NCBI GenBank assembly: GCA_027257055.1
Contig: JAPVLO010000083.1
Span: 1,240,001 to 1,304,000, forward strand
Source of the DNA: Cephalopachus bancanus
Lineage: Eukaryota > Chordata > Mammalia > Primates > Tarsiidae
DNA length: 64,000 bases
Direction: 5' to 3'
Positions 46,677 to 58,821 of the stretch are shown piece by piece (position 1 is the stretch's first letter; each line of letters begins with the position of its first letter). The translations under genes and the position numbers were made by a program. Under the pieces are notes generated by a model. That model had not been told where the DNA came from, ran no database searches, and was given only the letters and a program-made list of their open reading frames with translations.

Positions 46677-47310
46677 AACAAACGACAACAGATGCTAGCG
46701 AGGATGCGGAGAAAAAGGAACGCTTCTACACTGCTGGTGGGAATGCAAACTAGTGCAACCTCTTGGGAAGACAGTGTGGTGATTTCTGAAAAAACTAGAA
46801 ATTGACCTTCCATATGACCCAGCAATTCCCCTATTGGGAATATACCCAGAGGAACTCAAATCATTGTACAAAAAAGATACCTGCACATGTATGTCTGTTG
46901 CAGCTCTATTCACAATAGCAAAAACATGGAACCAACCGTGTTGCCCATCGAAGCTAAACTGGATAAAAACATGTGGTACCTATACACAATGGAATATTAT
47001 GCAGCCATAAAGAAGGACAAATATATGGACTTCACAGCCAACTTGGATGGATTTGAAGTCGATTATACTCAGTGATCTATCACAGAAACAAAGAACAGAG
47101 TACCATATGTTCTCACTCATAAGTGGACCTTGAACAATTATTATATTACTATAAGAAAGGGATTGGCAGTAGTGGGAAACTGTCAGGGGAGGGGGGTGGG
47201 ATTGGCAGTTGAGGAGAGGGAGGGGCATACCTCATCAACAAGGGTACCTGCATAATCAACGTTTGTATACCCAACCCTGAATTGTACCCCACATTTTTAT
47301 AATAAAAAAG
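46677..47310 (+). mobile_element. Young truncated L1, forward, perfect 12-bp TSD
   Basis: A 634-bp 3' end: ORF2 C-terminus and 3' UTR ending in ATTTTTATAATAAAAAAG. The + frame 46887-47075 reads [20 protein letters not shown] then a stop. AAAATTGGTTTT lies at 46665-46676 and 47311-47322, and the left copy is preceded by TTT, so the site fits TTT/AAAA cleavage by the L1 endonuclease. Confidence 0.96.
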
Positions 47311-47322
47311 AAAATTGGTTTT

Positions 47323-48925
47323 GAGATTGTAGTATCCTTGTCCTGAAAAACATCTTTCATAGAGACTATTGCACTTTGAGGGAGATGACCCTCCTTTCCT
47401 GAGGGCCCTGCACTCAGAACGACTCTGTTGGATCCTTTTCAGACAATCTGGGGGTGGAGGATGGCTCTCTGTTATAAATCCTTCCCTGTCAGGCATTGGA
47501 TTGGAATAGTCTTGCTGGGTGATTACAAAAGGCAGCTTTTTCTCGTGCATCAACGAACACGAGACAGTATTCTAAAACATGTACCATAGAATGCTTAATC
47601 AAATACCAACCTAATGTGGTTGTCATTTTACAAATATACTGTATGTAGTACTGAGCACAGTGTATGTTTCTGAAAGAGCAGCTGCTTCTCTTTTTCATTT
47701 GACCTGATATTGATTCATCATCTTTGCTGGATTCAACGGTCTGCTTAGTGCCATTGGAACATGGGCTCGATGCCTGTTGGCAACTCTGGCTGTCTGGGTG
47801 CCTTTCAGTTTTATCCCTTTGATTGTTGTGCAGTTTTGCAATATTGATAAATTACAGGTATGGTACTCAGAGGGAGGATGGGGCAGCTCAGAGTGAATGG
47901 TGGTGCCCTTGGGTATGATGCTCACTTGGACTCATCTATCTAGACAATTCTATGTAGTGGAAGGTGTGTTTATGGGATTAGTTATTAATCACAAAACAGG
48001 ATAGGAGTTACTTGACTGCTAATTATAACATTGGATGAGCACATAAAAATCATCATGATAAATAATATCATCCCTGTAGGACCCTTCACAGGAAATCAGT
48101 CCTATCAGACAAAGTCATTTACATAACATGAAACCTTAAAAAAAAATCCAAAAAAACTAGCAACAACCAATAAGCAAAATGTGTATAGAACCTAATAAAA
48201 ATGAGTATCTTAAAAAAAATCACTGCAAGCTATGTTTTCAGTAATTATATCAAACCCTAGAGTTTTAACCATGTAATAGTAATTTTTTAGTGTTTTTGCT
48301 ATTATTGTCCTTTTGATTTACTTAACTATGTCTAACTTGAACAAACAATGTTAAGTGGGGAAACAGATGCGATTAAATAGACTGTAATTATGTTTTTAGT
48401 CAACTGCTACCATCACAGACTCCTCCTGCTACTCGGACCAGAAAAAAAAATGACCTAACTGATTTTACCAACTGCTTTGCCAGGCCCTGATGCAGAATAG
48501 ATGGCCTTATTAAGCAATCAAAAAATCAGCCATTACAGAGGAATGGTAATCAACAGTGTTTATACAGCCCACACACTAGCCCCACAATACACAATCAGGA
48601 CCATGAATTCTGCTAATTGGGTACCTTCTGCGTCCAGAGGTGCCTGCAAAGGGAAACAAAAGGGACTTGAAAATTAGTGTTTGTAGCAATTAGTTTCTGC
48701 CTAAAGGCTTAACCCAGTTCAGGGAAGCCATGATTCAAACAAGGATTATTATAGCAACTCTGGTATTTAAATGTCTTCTGCCATTATTTGAGGTAGGGTT
48801 TAGCTTGGCAAAAGTAATGTAGATTCATCCTCTTTTTTATTTACTTGAAATGATTTTTGTTTTGAACTTTTCAAAAATCAAAATCGTTAAGCCATTTGCT
48901 GCTTTAAAATTTCTGGCATTGAGTG

Positions 48926-48928
<3 letters not shown>
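47323..48928. other. Unique sequence, no supported gene
   Basis: No repeat recognised. The 76-codon - frame 47695-47925 lacks a known domain. Confidence 0.5.

Positions 48929-48969
<41 letters not shown>
48929..48969. repeat. Microsatellite (TG)n
   Basis: About 20 TG units followed by a GTATGTGCACGTATGTGCGC degenerate extension. Confidence 0.98.
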
Positions 48970-48975
<6 letters not shown>

Positions 48976-50283
48976 ACGTATGTGCGCATGCAAGTGCGTA
49001 TGCTTATACCTGATGCTCTTACTCAAGACCAGTTGTAAAGGCTGTTAAATATGTGTATTGTTGAGGAGCTCTGCTCAGAGGAATAATATAGTTGAGTTTG
49101 TTGTGCCATTATTTCTCTCAGAATGATCTGTAGTTTAGGGGGAAACACAGGGAATAATTCTTGGTGAGGGGAAAAAAGGACAGTAAGTGTTTTATTTATA
49201 AATGTATGTGCAAATTCACATTCTAAGTAATAGCACTAAAATAGTCCAGGAGGAGAATGTAGGGTCTCTGTGTGTATTTTACCTGTGTAAACTAGCAGGT
49301 CATTTCCAAATGGGCCCCACTGAAAGCTCAGTGGATTTTATAAAATTGATTACAAAAAGCCTTTTGCCCTTTTCTTTCCTTTTAGTCTTTAGCATTTCTG
49401 ACGTAATAATCAGATAGACAAATCTCTATGCTTTCCTTCTGTCATTATAGACTCCCTGCTGTAGATGCTCAAAGGGCAAATTAACAGTAGCACATTCGAG
49501 GGACCTCTTCACCTCCCATAGAAAGCATCAGCTGCAGGTTCTTGCTTTCCTGATGCTCTCCACATGGTTATAGAAAGATCATAACAATGAGAAAAAAAAA
49601 AAAAAAGATTAGGGAGGGGAAGGGAAAAACCTTATGATTCAGAAGAAAACCAAAGAAATAATCAGTGCTTCATTTTCTGTGATCTTAAGTCTACATGAAC
49701 AAGTTGCAGTTTGTCTTTTTAAATTTATTAACAATTTGCTATCTCTAATTACTTAAACGATGGTTAACCAATGTGTCAATAAGTATAGTAAAATTTTTAT
49801 TATTAACACCAAATTTTACATTATTAAAACAGAAATTATAGAAAGAATATTGGTACATTGAAAACAATCAGAATGATAAGTATGATAGTTTTAGAGATAC
49901 TGTAACAACATTTTGCTCCTGACTGATTACATTACATATTGATATTAGTGAGCATCAGTGTGTAGTGCAATCAGTCAGGAGAAAATGAGTGAAATGTGAA
50001 CTAATGAGAGCTAATTGTATCATATAATAGCAAGGACACAGAATTCTATCAATTAAATTAGCTTGAGATGAAACAAATATGAATATAATAATGTTTATAA
50101 TAATGAGGCAATTAGAGCTAATGAAATAAATGTTAATAAAGACCAGGATTCTTAGCCCATTTCTGCCCTTTTTCTTATTATTCCTCTAAACTTTGAGTTG
50201 TTTTGCATTCACTGGAATATTTTCAGCCATTGATGCTTGTGCTGTGTGTGTTGGGAGATATAGGGGTGCAAAATATAAACCTT
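48970..50283. other. Unique AT-rich sequence, no gene seen
   Basis: Contains an A16 run at 49590-49605 and a cluster of TAAT/ATTA cores at 49970-50140, such as GAGGCAATTAGAGCTAATG. No coding signal. Confidence 0.45.
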
Positions 50284-50298
50284 CACAGTTTGTTTCTT

Positions 50299-50350
50299 CT
50301 TTTTCTTTTTATCATAAGGATGTGGGGTACAATTCAGGGTTAGGTATACA
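50299..50350 (-). mobile_element. 52-bp L1 insertion with 15-bp TSD
   Basis: CTTTTTCTTTTTATCATAAGG plus GATGTGGGGTACAATTCAGG and GTTAGGTATACA is just the last ~30 bp of the L1 3' UTR with its tail. CACAGTTTGTTTCTT flanks it exactly at 50284-50298 and 50351-50365. Confidence 0.95.
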
Positions 50351-50365
50351 CACAGTTTGTTTCTT

Positions 50366-52741
50366 GATCTCCTACTTTCAGAAGGCTCCTCATGCTCTGG
50401 TGTATCCCTTGGTATGCTTTTTTCTCTGATGATTCAATTGGACCTTGTTCTACAGAACTTTTACTTTCATATACTATCTTTTCTCAATCTGGGATAGAAA
50501 GTTGATGTGTTTTGGTGTAAAAATTGATCTTTCTCTTCTTGACATATTGGAGAGTTGCCTGTTCAGGTCTAATGCCTTTCCATGTACAATTCAATTGGAT
50601 TTTACTTATTAGTTGCTCCTTCGGTGTCCTTAAATCTTTAGTATTCATGATACTTAATATCTTGAAAGTGCAACTGGGATGGCAAAAGCAGTTTCTTAGA
50701 TATCTGGTTAGAAATGTACTCTCCGGGAGAAATTATATGCATTATTTCTCTGGAGATAGTTTTGGAGACTCAACTTTTTTTAGTCAGGCGAACTATTGAC
50801 ATCAGTGAAGCAATCAGGAGCCATATTTGGGTATTGCAATTTGGATTCGAGTCTAATATCTATGTTGTGCATTTTATAGTAGAGTGGGTGTGGGTATTAG
50901 AGAAGATGATATAGTAGTATATTTCCAGTCAGCTTAGAAACTCACCCATTTAGCTAAGACAACTACCTTCCAAGGAATGATGCATCTATGCAAATTATGG
51001 GTTAAGGAAAAAGCACTTTTTGTGGTGCATGCCTATTCTTTTATGAACACTGCTTTGGTAATTAATGGGAAACTTGAAAGAGTTCAGCAATTTCTTCTTG
51101 ATTATCTATTGGATCTTACTCTGGTTGGGGTATTTGTATCTATTCTCAATTTAGACTGTAGTTAGTGTTAATGAATGATATTTGACCATTAAAGTAGGTG
51201 GTACTCTGTGCTGTGAAGTTTCAACAAACTTTCTCATTTGACTACTGTGTTTTTATCATGTATATTATGAGTGTTTTTGCTTTTGCTTTTGTGTTACATT
51301 AAAAAGACATTGGAACGAGCTGTGAGTTAATGTTTCACTTATAAAAGGTTATGGATTACGCTCAGCTGGTTTCTCAGGCTGACACAGGGTTCATGATTAG
51401 AAGAATGAAAACAAACATGAATTGAAAATGTCACTAACCTTTATTGGGCCCTGAGAATCCCAGAGTCTGCGTGACAGGAGGCTTTCTTGTTTTCAACAGT
51501 ATAAAGAAGATTGAAACAAAACAGCACGGATCTTGGCTATTTACATCTTTTAATGAATGCTCTTCACGTTTGGGTTTCTTTGTCTGTCTCCCAGTTTTGA
51601 AGGGTTTAGCTGTGAAAAGTGCGGATGGTATCACATACTCTTATAAACCATGGAGCAGACATCTGTCTAGGATGCTTTTTCCTCCAAATTACTCGTAGTG
51701 TAAAGGGCATATATACAGTTGTGCATGTATAAGGTAGTCAATGACCCATTCTTAATGTTCATTAGCACTGAGTTGGAAAATATTGTCAAATATACTGTTA
51801 GTAAAATTGTGTGTGGGGGTGGTGGGGGTGGTGAAGGGATATTTAAGACAAGATCCATCTTACATGTGATGGGCCCATTAGGTTTTAATCTGATGGTGCT
51901 GTCTGTACAAACCTTTTATGAATGGTAGGCCTATATCCCAGGATCTCATTAAACTAGAGAAAGCAAAAGAAATTTAGTTTGTTTACATGAACTCTAGAGC
52001 ACCTAGAGATTAAACTGTAATACAGGAGATAACAAATACATCTGACAAGCAATAATTTGTTCGAGCTTTAAGTTTCTATTAAGATTCCCTGTCTTTGTTT
52101 CCATATAGTGATTTGGGCTTGATTGTTCTTGACCTAAATACAAATAACTTTGCAGCATTTGAAACATATTTGTCTGTTTCTGTTCCCCTTAATTTCTCTC
52201 CCTGCTACCTCTTGATCTGCACATTTTGTGACAAACTGTGCTATGCTTTTCACTGATTTCATATGTAATTTGAGAAAATACTGTATAGAAATCACTAACG
52301 ATATCGCTAAATAAAGTATATTTCTTTATCTGAACTGTGAATATATAGTAGGTGAGAAATTTTAGATTTTGACCAATGCATTTACTTGTTTCTGAATGAA
52401 AGTGTTCTATACACCTATGCTTAGCTCAAAATTATTTTAAATATTGGTATTTCATGGTATAACTTTGGTCTATAATACAGATTTAATGGCATTTTTTTGC
52501 AGAATATATGTATTTGGGAAACACAAAGCTATGCCTTTTTCCCTCACTTTATCTAATTGTATATTATTCTTTTAACCCAGCATTTATTTTTCATTTTATA
52601 AGAAAATTGAAGTTATCTTTTGGCCAGAATCATTTTCATTAAAAAATATTGAGAATTTTCTATTTTTATTTTATAATAGCCTTAGAAAAATTATGTCAAT
52701 AATAATGTGATAAAGCAAAACTTATGCTCAAAGATGGGCCA
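50366..52741. other. Unique sequence, no supported gene
   Basis: About 2.4 kb with no recognised repeat. Frames up to 91 codons (50524-50799, +) lack a known domain. Confidence 0.5.
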
Positions 52742-52750
52742 TTAAGACCA

Positions 52751-53728
52751 TAATTATTATTACTAATTTAAAATTTTAAATATGTGGGGTACAATTCAAG
52801 GTTAGTTATACAAATGTTCGTTATGCAGGTACCTTTGTTGATGAGGTGTGCCCTCCCACCCAGCAGTTTCCCACTACTGCCAATCCCTCACCCACCCTCC
52901 CCTGGCAGTTTCTCACTACTACCAAGCCCTTTCTTGTAGTTTTACAATAGTTGTTCAAGGTCTGCTTATGAGTGAGAACATGTGATACTCAGTTCTTTGA
53001 TTCTGTGATAAATCACTCTATTATAGCCTCTAAGTCCATCCAAGTTGCTGTGAAGTTCACAATTTTGTCCTTCTTTATGACTGTGTAATATTCCATTGGG
53101 CATTATGTACTACATTTTTTAAATCCAGTCCTCTTTCAGTAGATCGCACGGTGGGTTCCATGTTTTTGCAATTGTGAATAATGCTGCAATAAATATGTGT
53201 GTGCAGGTGTCTTTTTCATAGAGTGAGTTGAGTTCTTCTGGGTATATTCCCTGTAGGGGGATTGCAGGGTCATATGGGAGGTTGGTTTTTAAATCTTTTA
53301 GGAATCGCCACTGTTTTCCACAGAGACTGTGCAGGTTTACATTCCCACTAACAGTGTGGAAGTGTTCCCTTTCTCCATATTCTCTCCAGCACCTATTGTT
53401 TTTTGAATTATTGGTGATGGCCATCCTGACTGGAGTTAGGTGGTACCTTAGTGTGGTTTTGATTTGCATTTCTTTGATGACCAGTGAGGCTGAGCATTTT
53501 TTTAATGTATCTGTTGACTGCTTGTATGTCTTCTTTTGAGAGGTGTGTATTCATATTTTTTGCCCACTTTGTAATAGGATTGCTTATTTTTTTTCTTTTT
53601 GGCAAGTTTGAGTTCCTTGTAGATCCTGGGTGTTAGGCCTCTGTTAAATATACAGTTGGCAAATATTTTTTCCCAGTCCATGGGCTATCTTCCATTCTCT
53701 CAATGGTTTCTTTGGCTTTGCAGATGCT
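52751..53728 (-). mobile_element. Truncated L1, antisense, left member of the cluster
   Basis: 3' UTR (ATGTGGGGTACAATTCAAGG at 52781) and ORF2 C-terminus. The - frame 53119-53469 keeps [20 protein letters not shown] and [19 protein letters not shown]. Ends at CTTTGCAGATGC. TTAAGACCA occurs at 52742-52750 and 53729-53737; similarity goes further if the right flank is read across the next L1. Confidence 0.9.
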
Positions 53729-53742
53729 TTAAGACCAACATT

Positions 53743-53979
53743 TTTTTTTTTAAATCAGTATTTTTTTATTATGATATTGTGGCGTACAGTTAGGGGTTAG
53801 GTATACAAATATACTTCGTTCAGGTACCCTTGTTGATAAGAGGTGTCTCCCCATCCCCAGGCAGATGTTTACTACCATCTCCCTTCCCCTTAGTCCCATC
53901 TCCCTTCCCCTTCCCCCACATAGTTTCCCACCACTGTCAGTCATTTTCTTATGGTAGTACATTGGATGATCAAGGTCCA
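53743..53979 (-). other. L1 3' UTR and poly(A) tail
   Basis: Tail in two T runs (53741-53751 and 53761-53767 as read on +), then GTGGCGTACAGTTAGGGGTT, a variant of the 3'-UTR motif seen in the other young L1s. Confidence 0.85.
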
Positions 53980-56900
53980 CTATATGAGTGAGAATATGTG
54001 ATACTCAGATCTTTGGTTTTGTGAGAGGTCACTCAGTATTATAGACTCTAGTTCCATCCAGGTTGCTGCGAAATTCATGATTTTGTTCTTTTTTATGGCT
54101 GCATAGTGTTCTATCATGTATATGTGCCACATTTTAAAAATCCAGTCCTCTTCTGATGGGCAGCATGGTTGCTTCCAGGTTCTCGCTATTGTGAACAATG
54201 CTGCGATAAACATTCATGTGCAGGTATCTTTTTGATAGAGTGATTTGAGTTCTTCAGGGTATATTCCCAGTAGGGGGATTGCAGGGTCATATGGGAGGTT
54301 GATATTTAGAGCTTTTAGGAATCGCCACACAGATTCCACAGAGGTTACACTAGCTTACACTCCTACTATCAGTATAGAAGTGTTCCCTTTTTGCCACACC
54401 CTCTCCAGCAACTGTTATTTTTGGAGTTATTGATAATGGCCATTCTGACAGGAGTTAGGTGGTATCTCAGTGTGGTTTTGATTTGCATCTCCCTGATGAT
54501 TAGTGAGGTTGAATATTTCTTCATGTGTCTGTTGGCTGCTCAGATGTCTTCCTTTGTGAAGTGTCTGTTCATATCTTTTGCCTGTTTTATAATGGGTTGT
54601 TTGTTTTTTTCTTTTCAGCACGTTTGAGTTCCTTGTAGATCCAAAATGTTAAGCCTTTGTCAGACCTGGAGTTGGCAAATACTGTTTCCCAGTCTGTAGG
54701 CTGTCTCCCTACTCTCTTGATGGTTTCTTGGGCTTTGCAGAAGCTTGTAAATTTAATGAGGTCTCACTTGTCTATCTTATCTCTTATGGCCTGTGGGTTT
54801 CAGGTTTTGTTCAGGAATTGGATGCCAGTTCCAATTTCCATGAGGGTATGTCCTTCATTCTCTAAGGTTCTTATGGTTTGAGATTTTACATTTAGGTCTC
54901 TGATCCATTTGGAGTTAATTTTTGTGTATGGGGATAGATAGGGGTCCTGTTTCAATCTTCTGCGTGTGGTCAGCCAGTTTTCCCAGCACCATTTACTGAA
55001 TAGGTTCTCCTCTCCCCAGTGGTAGGTGGTGGAGGCTTTGTCAAAGATGAGTTGGTTGAGAAATTGAGGTTTTGCTTCTGGAATCTCAATTCTATTCCAT
55101 TGATCTATATGCCTGTTCCTATACCAATACCAAGCTGTTTTGATGATTGTAGCTTTATAGTAAAGTTTGAAGTCTGGTAATATGATACCACCTGCTTTGT
55201 TTTTTTTTTGCTGAGGATTGGCTATTCTTGGTCATTTGTGTTTCCATATGAATTCCTGTGTTGTTTTTTCTAGGTCTGAGAAGAATGCTGCTGGTAATTT
55301 GATAGGTATTGCATTGAATCTGTAGATTGCCTTAGGTAAGATGGACATCTTCACAATGTAGATTCTTCCAATCCATGAGCATGGGATATTTTTCCACTTG
55401 TTTATGTAATCTTTGATTTCTTTGAGCAGAGTTGTATAGTTTTCATTGTAAAGTTCTTTCACGTCTTTGGTTAGGAAGATGCCAAGGTGTTTCATTTTTT
55501 GGTAGCTATTGTGAATGGAATTGTGTTTTTTATTTGGGTTTCTGTTTGTTATTGGTGTAAAAAATGCGATTGTCTTTTGCACATTTATTTTATATCCTGA
55601 GACTTTGCCAAAGGCCTTTATTAGTGTAAGGAGGTTTTTGACAGATTCTTTTGGGTTTTTAAGGTATACAATTATGTCATCTGCAAAGAGAGATAACTTG
55701 ACTTCCTCTTTTCCTATTTGGATACCCCTGATTACCTTCTCTTCTCTGATTGCTCTAGCCAGGACTTACAATACTATATTGAACAGGAGGGGCGAGAGTG
55801 GGCATCCTTGTCTTGTTCCAGTTTTCAGGGAAAATGGTTCCAATTTTGTCCATTAGGAGTATGCTGGCTGTGAGTTTCTCGTAGATGGCTTGTACTATTT
55901 TGAGGTATGTTCCACGTATGCCTAGCTGTTCGAGGGTTTTTATCAAGAAGCAGTGCTGGATTTTATCAAAAGCTTTTTCTGCATCTAATGATATAATCAT
56001 GTGGTTTTTGTTTTGACATCTGTTGATGTATTTAATTACATTTATGGTTTTACGAATGTTGAACCAAACTTGCATCCCAGGGATGAAGCCTACTTGGTCA
56101 TGATGGATGATTTTTGAGATGTGTTGTTGAATCCGGTTTGCTAGGATCTTGTTGAGAATTTTAGCATCTATGTTCATCAAAGATATTGGCCTGTAGTTCT
56201 CTTTCTTTGTTGGGTCTTTATCTGGCTTGGGTATCAATGTGATGTTAGCTTCATAAAATGATTTGGGGAGGGTTCCATCTCTCTCAATCACCTGAAATAC
56301 CTTCAGTAGGATTGAAATCAGCTCCTCCTTAAATGTCTTGTAGAATTCTGCTGGAAAGCCATCTGGTCCAGGGCTTATTTTTGCAGGTAGTTTTCTTATT
56401 TTGTAGTCAATTTCCTTGATTGTTATTGGTCTATTTAGGGTCTCAATTTCTTCTCGTTTCAACCTAGGCAGGTTGTGTGATGACAGAAAGTCCTCCATTT
56501 CTGAAAGGTTTTCAAGTTTGTTTCCATACAAGAGTACATAGTAGTCTCTAATGATCTTTTGTATTTCTTCAGGGTCCGGTGTGACTTCATCTTTTGTGTT
56601 TCTGATTGTGCTTATTTGGGTTTTTTCTCTCTTTTTCTTGGTCAGTCTAGCCAGGGGACCATCGATATTGTTTATCCTTTTGAAGAACCAGTTTTTTGTT
56701 TCATTGATTTTTTTGTATTGTCTTTTTGTCTTCTGTGTCCTGGATTTGGGCTTTTATTTTGGTGACCTGAATTCTTCTGCTGAAATTAAGGTTTTTGTGG
56801 TCTTGCTTTTCCAGCTTCCTTAGTTGGCTTGTTAGGCTGTTAATTTGTGATCTTTCCATTTTCTTCATGTGCGTTTGTAGGGATATAAATTTGCCTCTTG

Positions 56901-57781
56901 CTATAGCTTCATGGCGTCCCACAGATTTTGGTAAGATGTTTCTTCATTTTCATTTGTTTCCAGGTATCTTTTGATCTCTGCTTTGATTTCATCATTGACT
57001 CAGGAGTTGTTTAGCATCATACTGTTTAGTATCCATGTCTTTGTGGATTTTGCGGGGACCTTGTTGGTGTTAATGTTTATTTTTATTCCACTATGGTCCC
57101 AGAAGTTGCATGGCAAAATTTCGGTCCTTTTAAATTTGCTTATGCTTGATTTATGGCCAATTATGTGGTTGATCTTAGAATATATTCCATGCGGTGATGA
57201 GTAGAATGTGTATTCTGTGTTGTTTGCATGGAATGTTCTGTAGCTATCAATTAAGTCCATTTGGTCAAGAGTCACGTAGAGGTTCCGGATCTCATTGCTG
57301 ATTTTTTGTCCTGATGATCTGTCTAGGGTTGTGAGTGGGATATTAATGTCACCAGTTATGATGGTGTTAGAGTCAATATCTTTCTTTAGTTTTCCTAGAA
57401 GTTGCTTTATGAAAGTTGGCACACCTATGTCAGGTACATATATGTTTAGGATAGATATTTCTTGTTGATGGAGTGAACCTTTTATCATTATGTAGTGGCC
57501 CTCTGTATCTTTTTAAATTTTGATAGCTTAAATGGTACTTTGTCTGAAAATAGGATCACAACTCCTCCTTTCTTTTGTGTTCCATTCGCCTGAAAATTTG
57601 TTTCCCATACTCTTACTTTGAGTCTGTGCATGTCCTTTCTAGTGAGATGGGTCTCTTGAAGGCAGTATATTGTTGCCTGGTGATATTTTATCCATTTTGC
57701 CATTCTATGTCTTTTCAGTGCTGCATTTAGCCAATTCACATTCAGGCTAATTACTGAAATATGAGAGTTCATCCCTATCAT
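53980..57781 (-). pseudogene. L1 ORF2, full-length footprint but broken
   Basis: ORF2 encodes the endonuclease and reverse transcriptase that copy L1 RNA into DNA at a nicked site. Start at MIGMNSHISVISLNVNWLN (57781). The endonuclease keeps the catalytic Glu (CLQETHLTRKD), Asp and Asn (ITGDINIPL) and His (FWDHSGIKI); a conserved Gly is Trp in NVNWLN. A frameshift lies near 57490 and a TGG-to-TGA stop near 57000. The reverse transcriptase has a clean frame 55755-56531 ([38 protein letters not shown]), then a frameshift, and an intact LFADDII box near 55690. The C-terminus ends SEYHIFSLI near 53980. Confidence 0.93.
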
Positions 57782-57918
57782 AGAGTTCTTATAGAGTTGT
57801 TGTTCTTCCACTTGGTTTTTTGACTTTCTTTTGGTTTGGGGGTTGATTCATGTGTATTTTATTCTTTTTCCTGTACTCTTGTGAAGAACGTTTTTCTTTT
57901 TTCCTTTCCTTCTGTGTT

Positions 57919-58821
57919 TTATACTTTCTTAAGTGTTTTGTGTAGAGGTGGCTTGGTGGTAGCGTAAGTTCTTAGGGATTGGATATCTGGGAAAGATTTT
58001 AATTCTCCATTGCTGATGAAGCTTAACCTGGCTGGGTAGGTTATTCTTGGTTGAAATTGTTTATCTTTTAGGACTTTGAAGATAGAGCTCCAAGCTCTCC
58101 TAGCTTACAGGGTTTCTGTGGATAAATCTGCTGCTATTCTAATTGGTTTTCCATGGTAGGTGATGTAGCCTTTTTCTCTTGCTGCCTTTAGGATTTTTTA
58201 TTTTATGCCTACTTTATTTAGGCAAATTATTATGTGTCTAGGAGTTGGTCTTCTCATTTGTTGTCTTTCAGGGGTTCTCTGAGTCTCTTGTGTTTGAATT
58301 TTTGCATCACTGATTAGATAAGGGAAGTTTCCTTGAATGATCTCATGGAAAGTTTGCTCCAGTGTGGTCTCTGTCTCTCTTTCTGCCTCAGAAAGGCCAA
58401 TTACTCTTAGGTTTGGTCTCTTGAAGTAATTGTTCATCTCTTGAAGGTTTTGTTCTGTCTTTTTGAGCTTGTTTTCTGTGTTTTTAAGAGTTTGGGTTAG
58501 TTCTATATTTTGGTCCTCAAGCTCTGAGATTCTTTCTTCTGCTTGGGTAATTCTGCTTTCCATGCTTATCAGTTTGTTATTTATTTCATTCACAGTATTC
58601 TTTATTACTGTTATCTCAGATATCAGCTCCTTCCTAGTTTCTTCTTGTCGCTCCTCAATTCTTTTTAATTTCTCCATTAATGTCTTGATATCTAGGTTTG
58701 TAGTTTGAGACCAGTCATTCTGGGGGCTCTTCATTGTTTGCATTCTGAAGTCAGTTTTCTCAGTGTCTGCCCTCCCAGAGGTCTGGAAGAGACCCATATT
58801 CTTCTTTTGGCTTTTCTTCAT
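57919..58821 (-). pseudogene. L1 ORF1, full-length footprint with two stops
   Basis: ORF1p is the L1 RNA chaperone: N-terminal tail, coiled-coil trimer stalk, RRM and C-terminal domain. Starts MKKSQKKNMGLFQTSG at 58821. The coiled coil runs at residues ~45-135 (KLKRIEERQEETRKELISEI; ITQAEERISELEDQNIELTQ). The RRM/CTD part has FKRPNLRVIGLSEAE and RRPTPRHIIICLNKVGIK. A stop replaces Glu after GIK (58198-58200), and a second replaces Gln in the TLQARR motif near 58108. The natural stop is at 57919-57921. Confidence 0.93.

Noticed and set aside
51815..51838. G-rich tract as G-quadruplex
   Set aside because: Only two G5 runs and one G3 run, with GG between; weak candidate.
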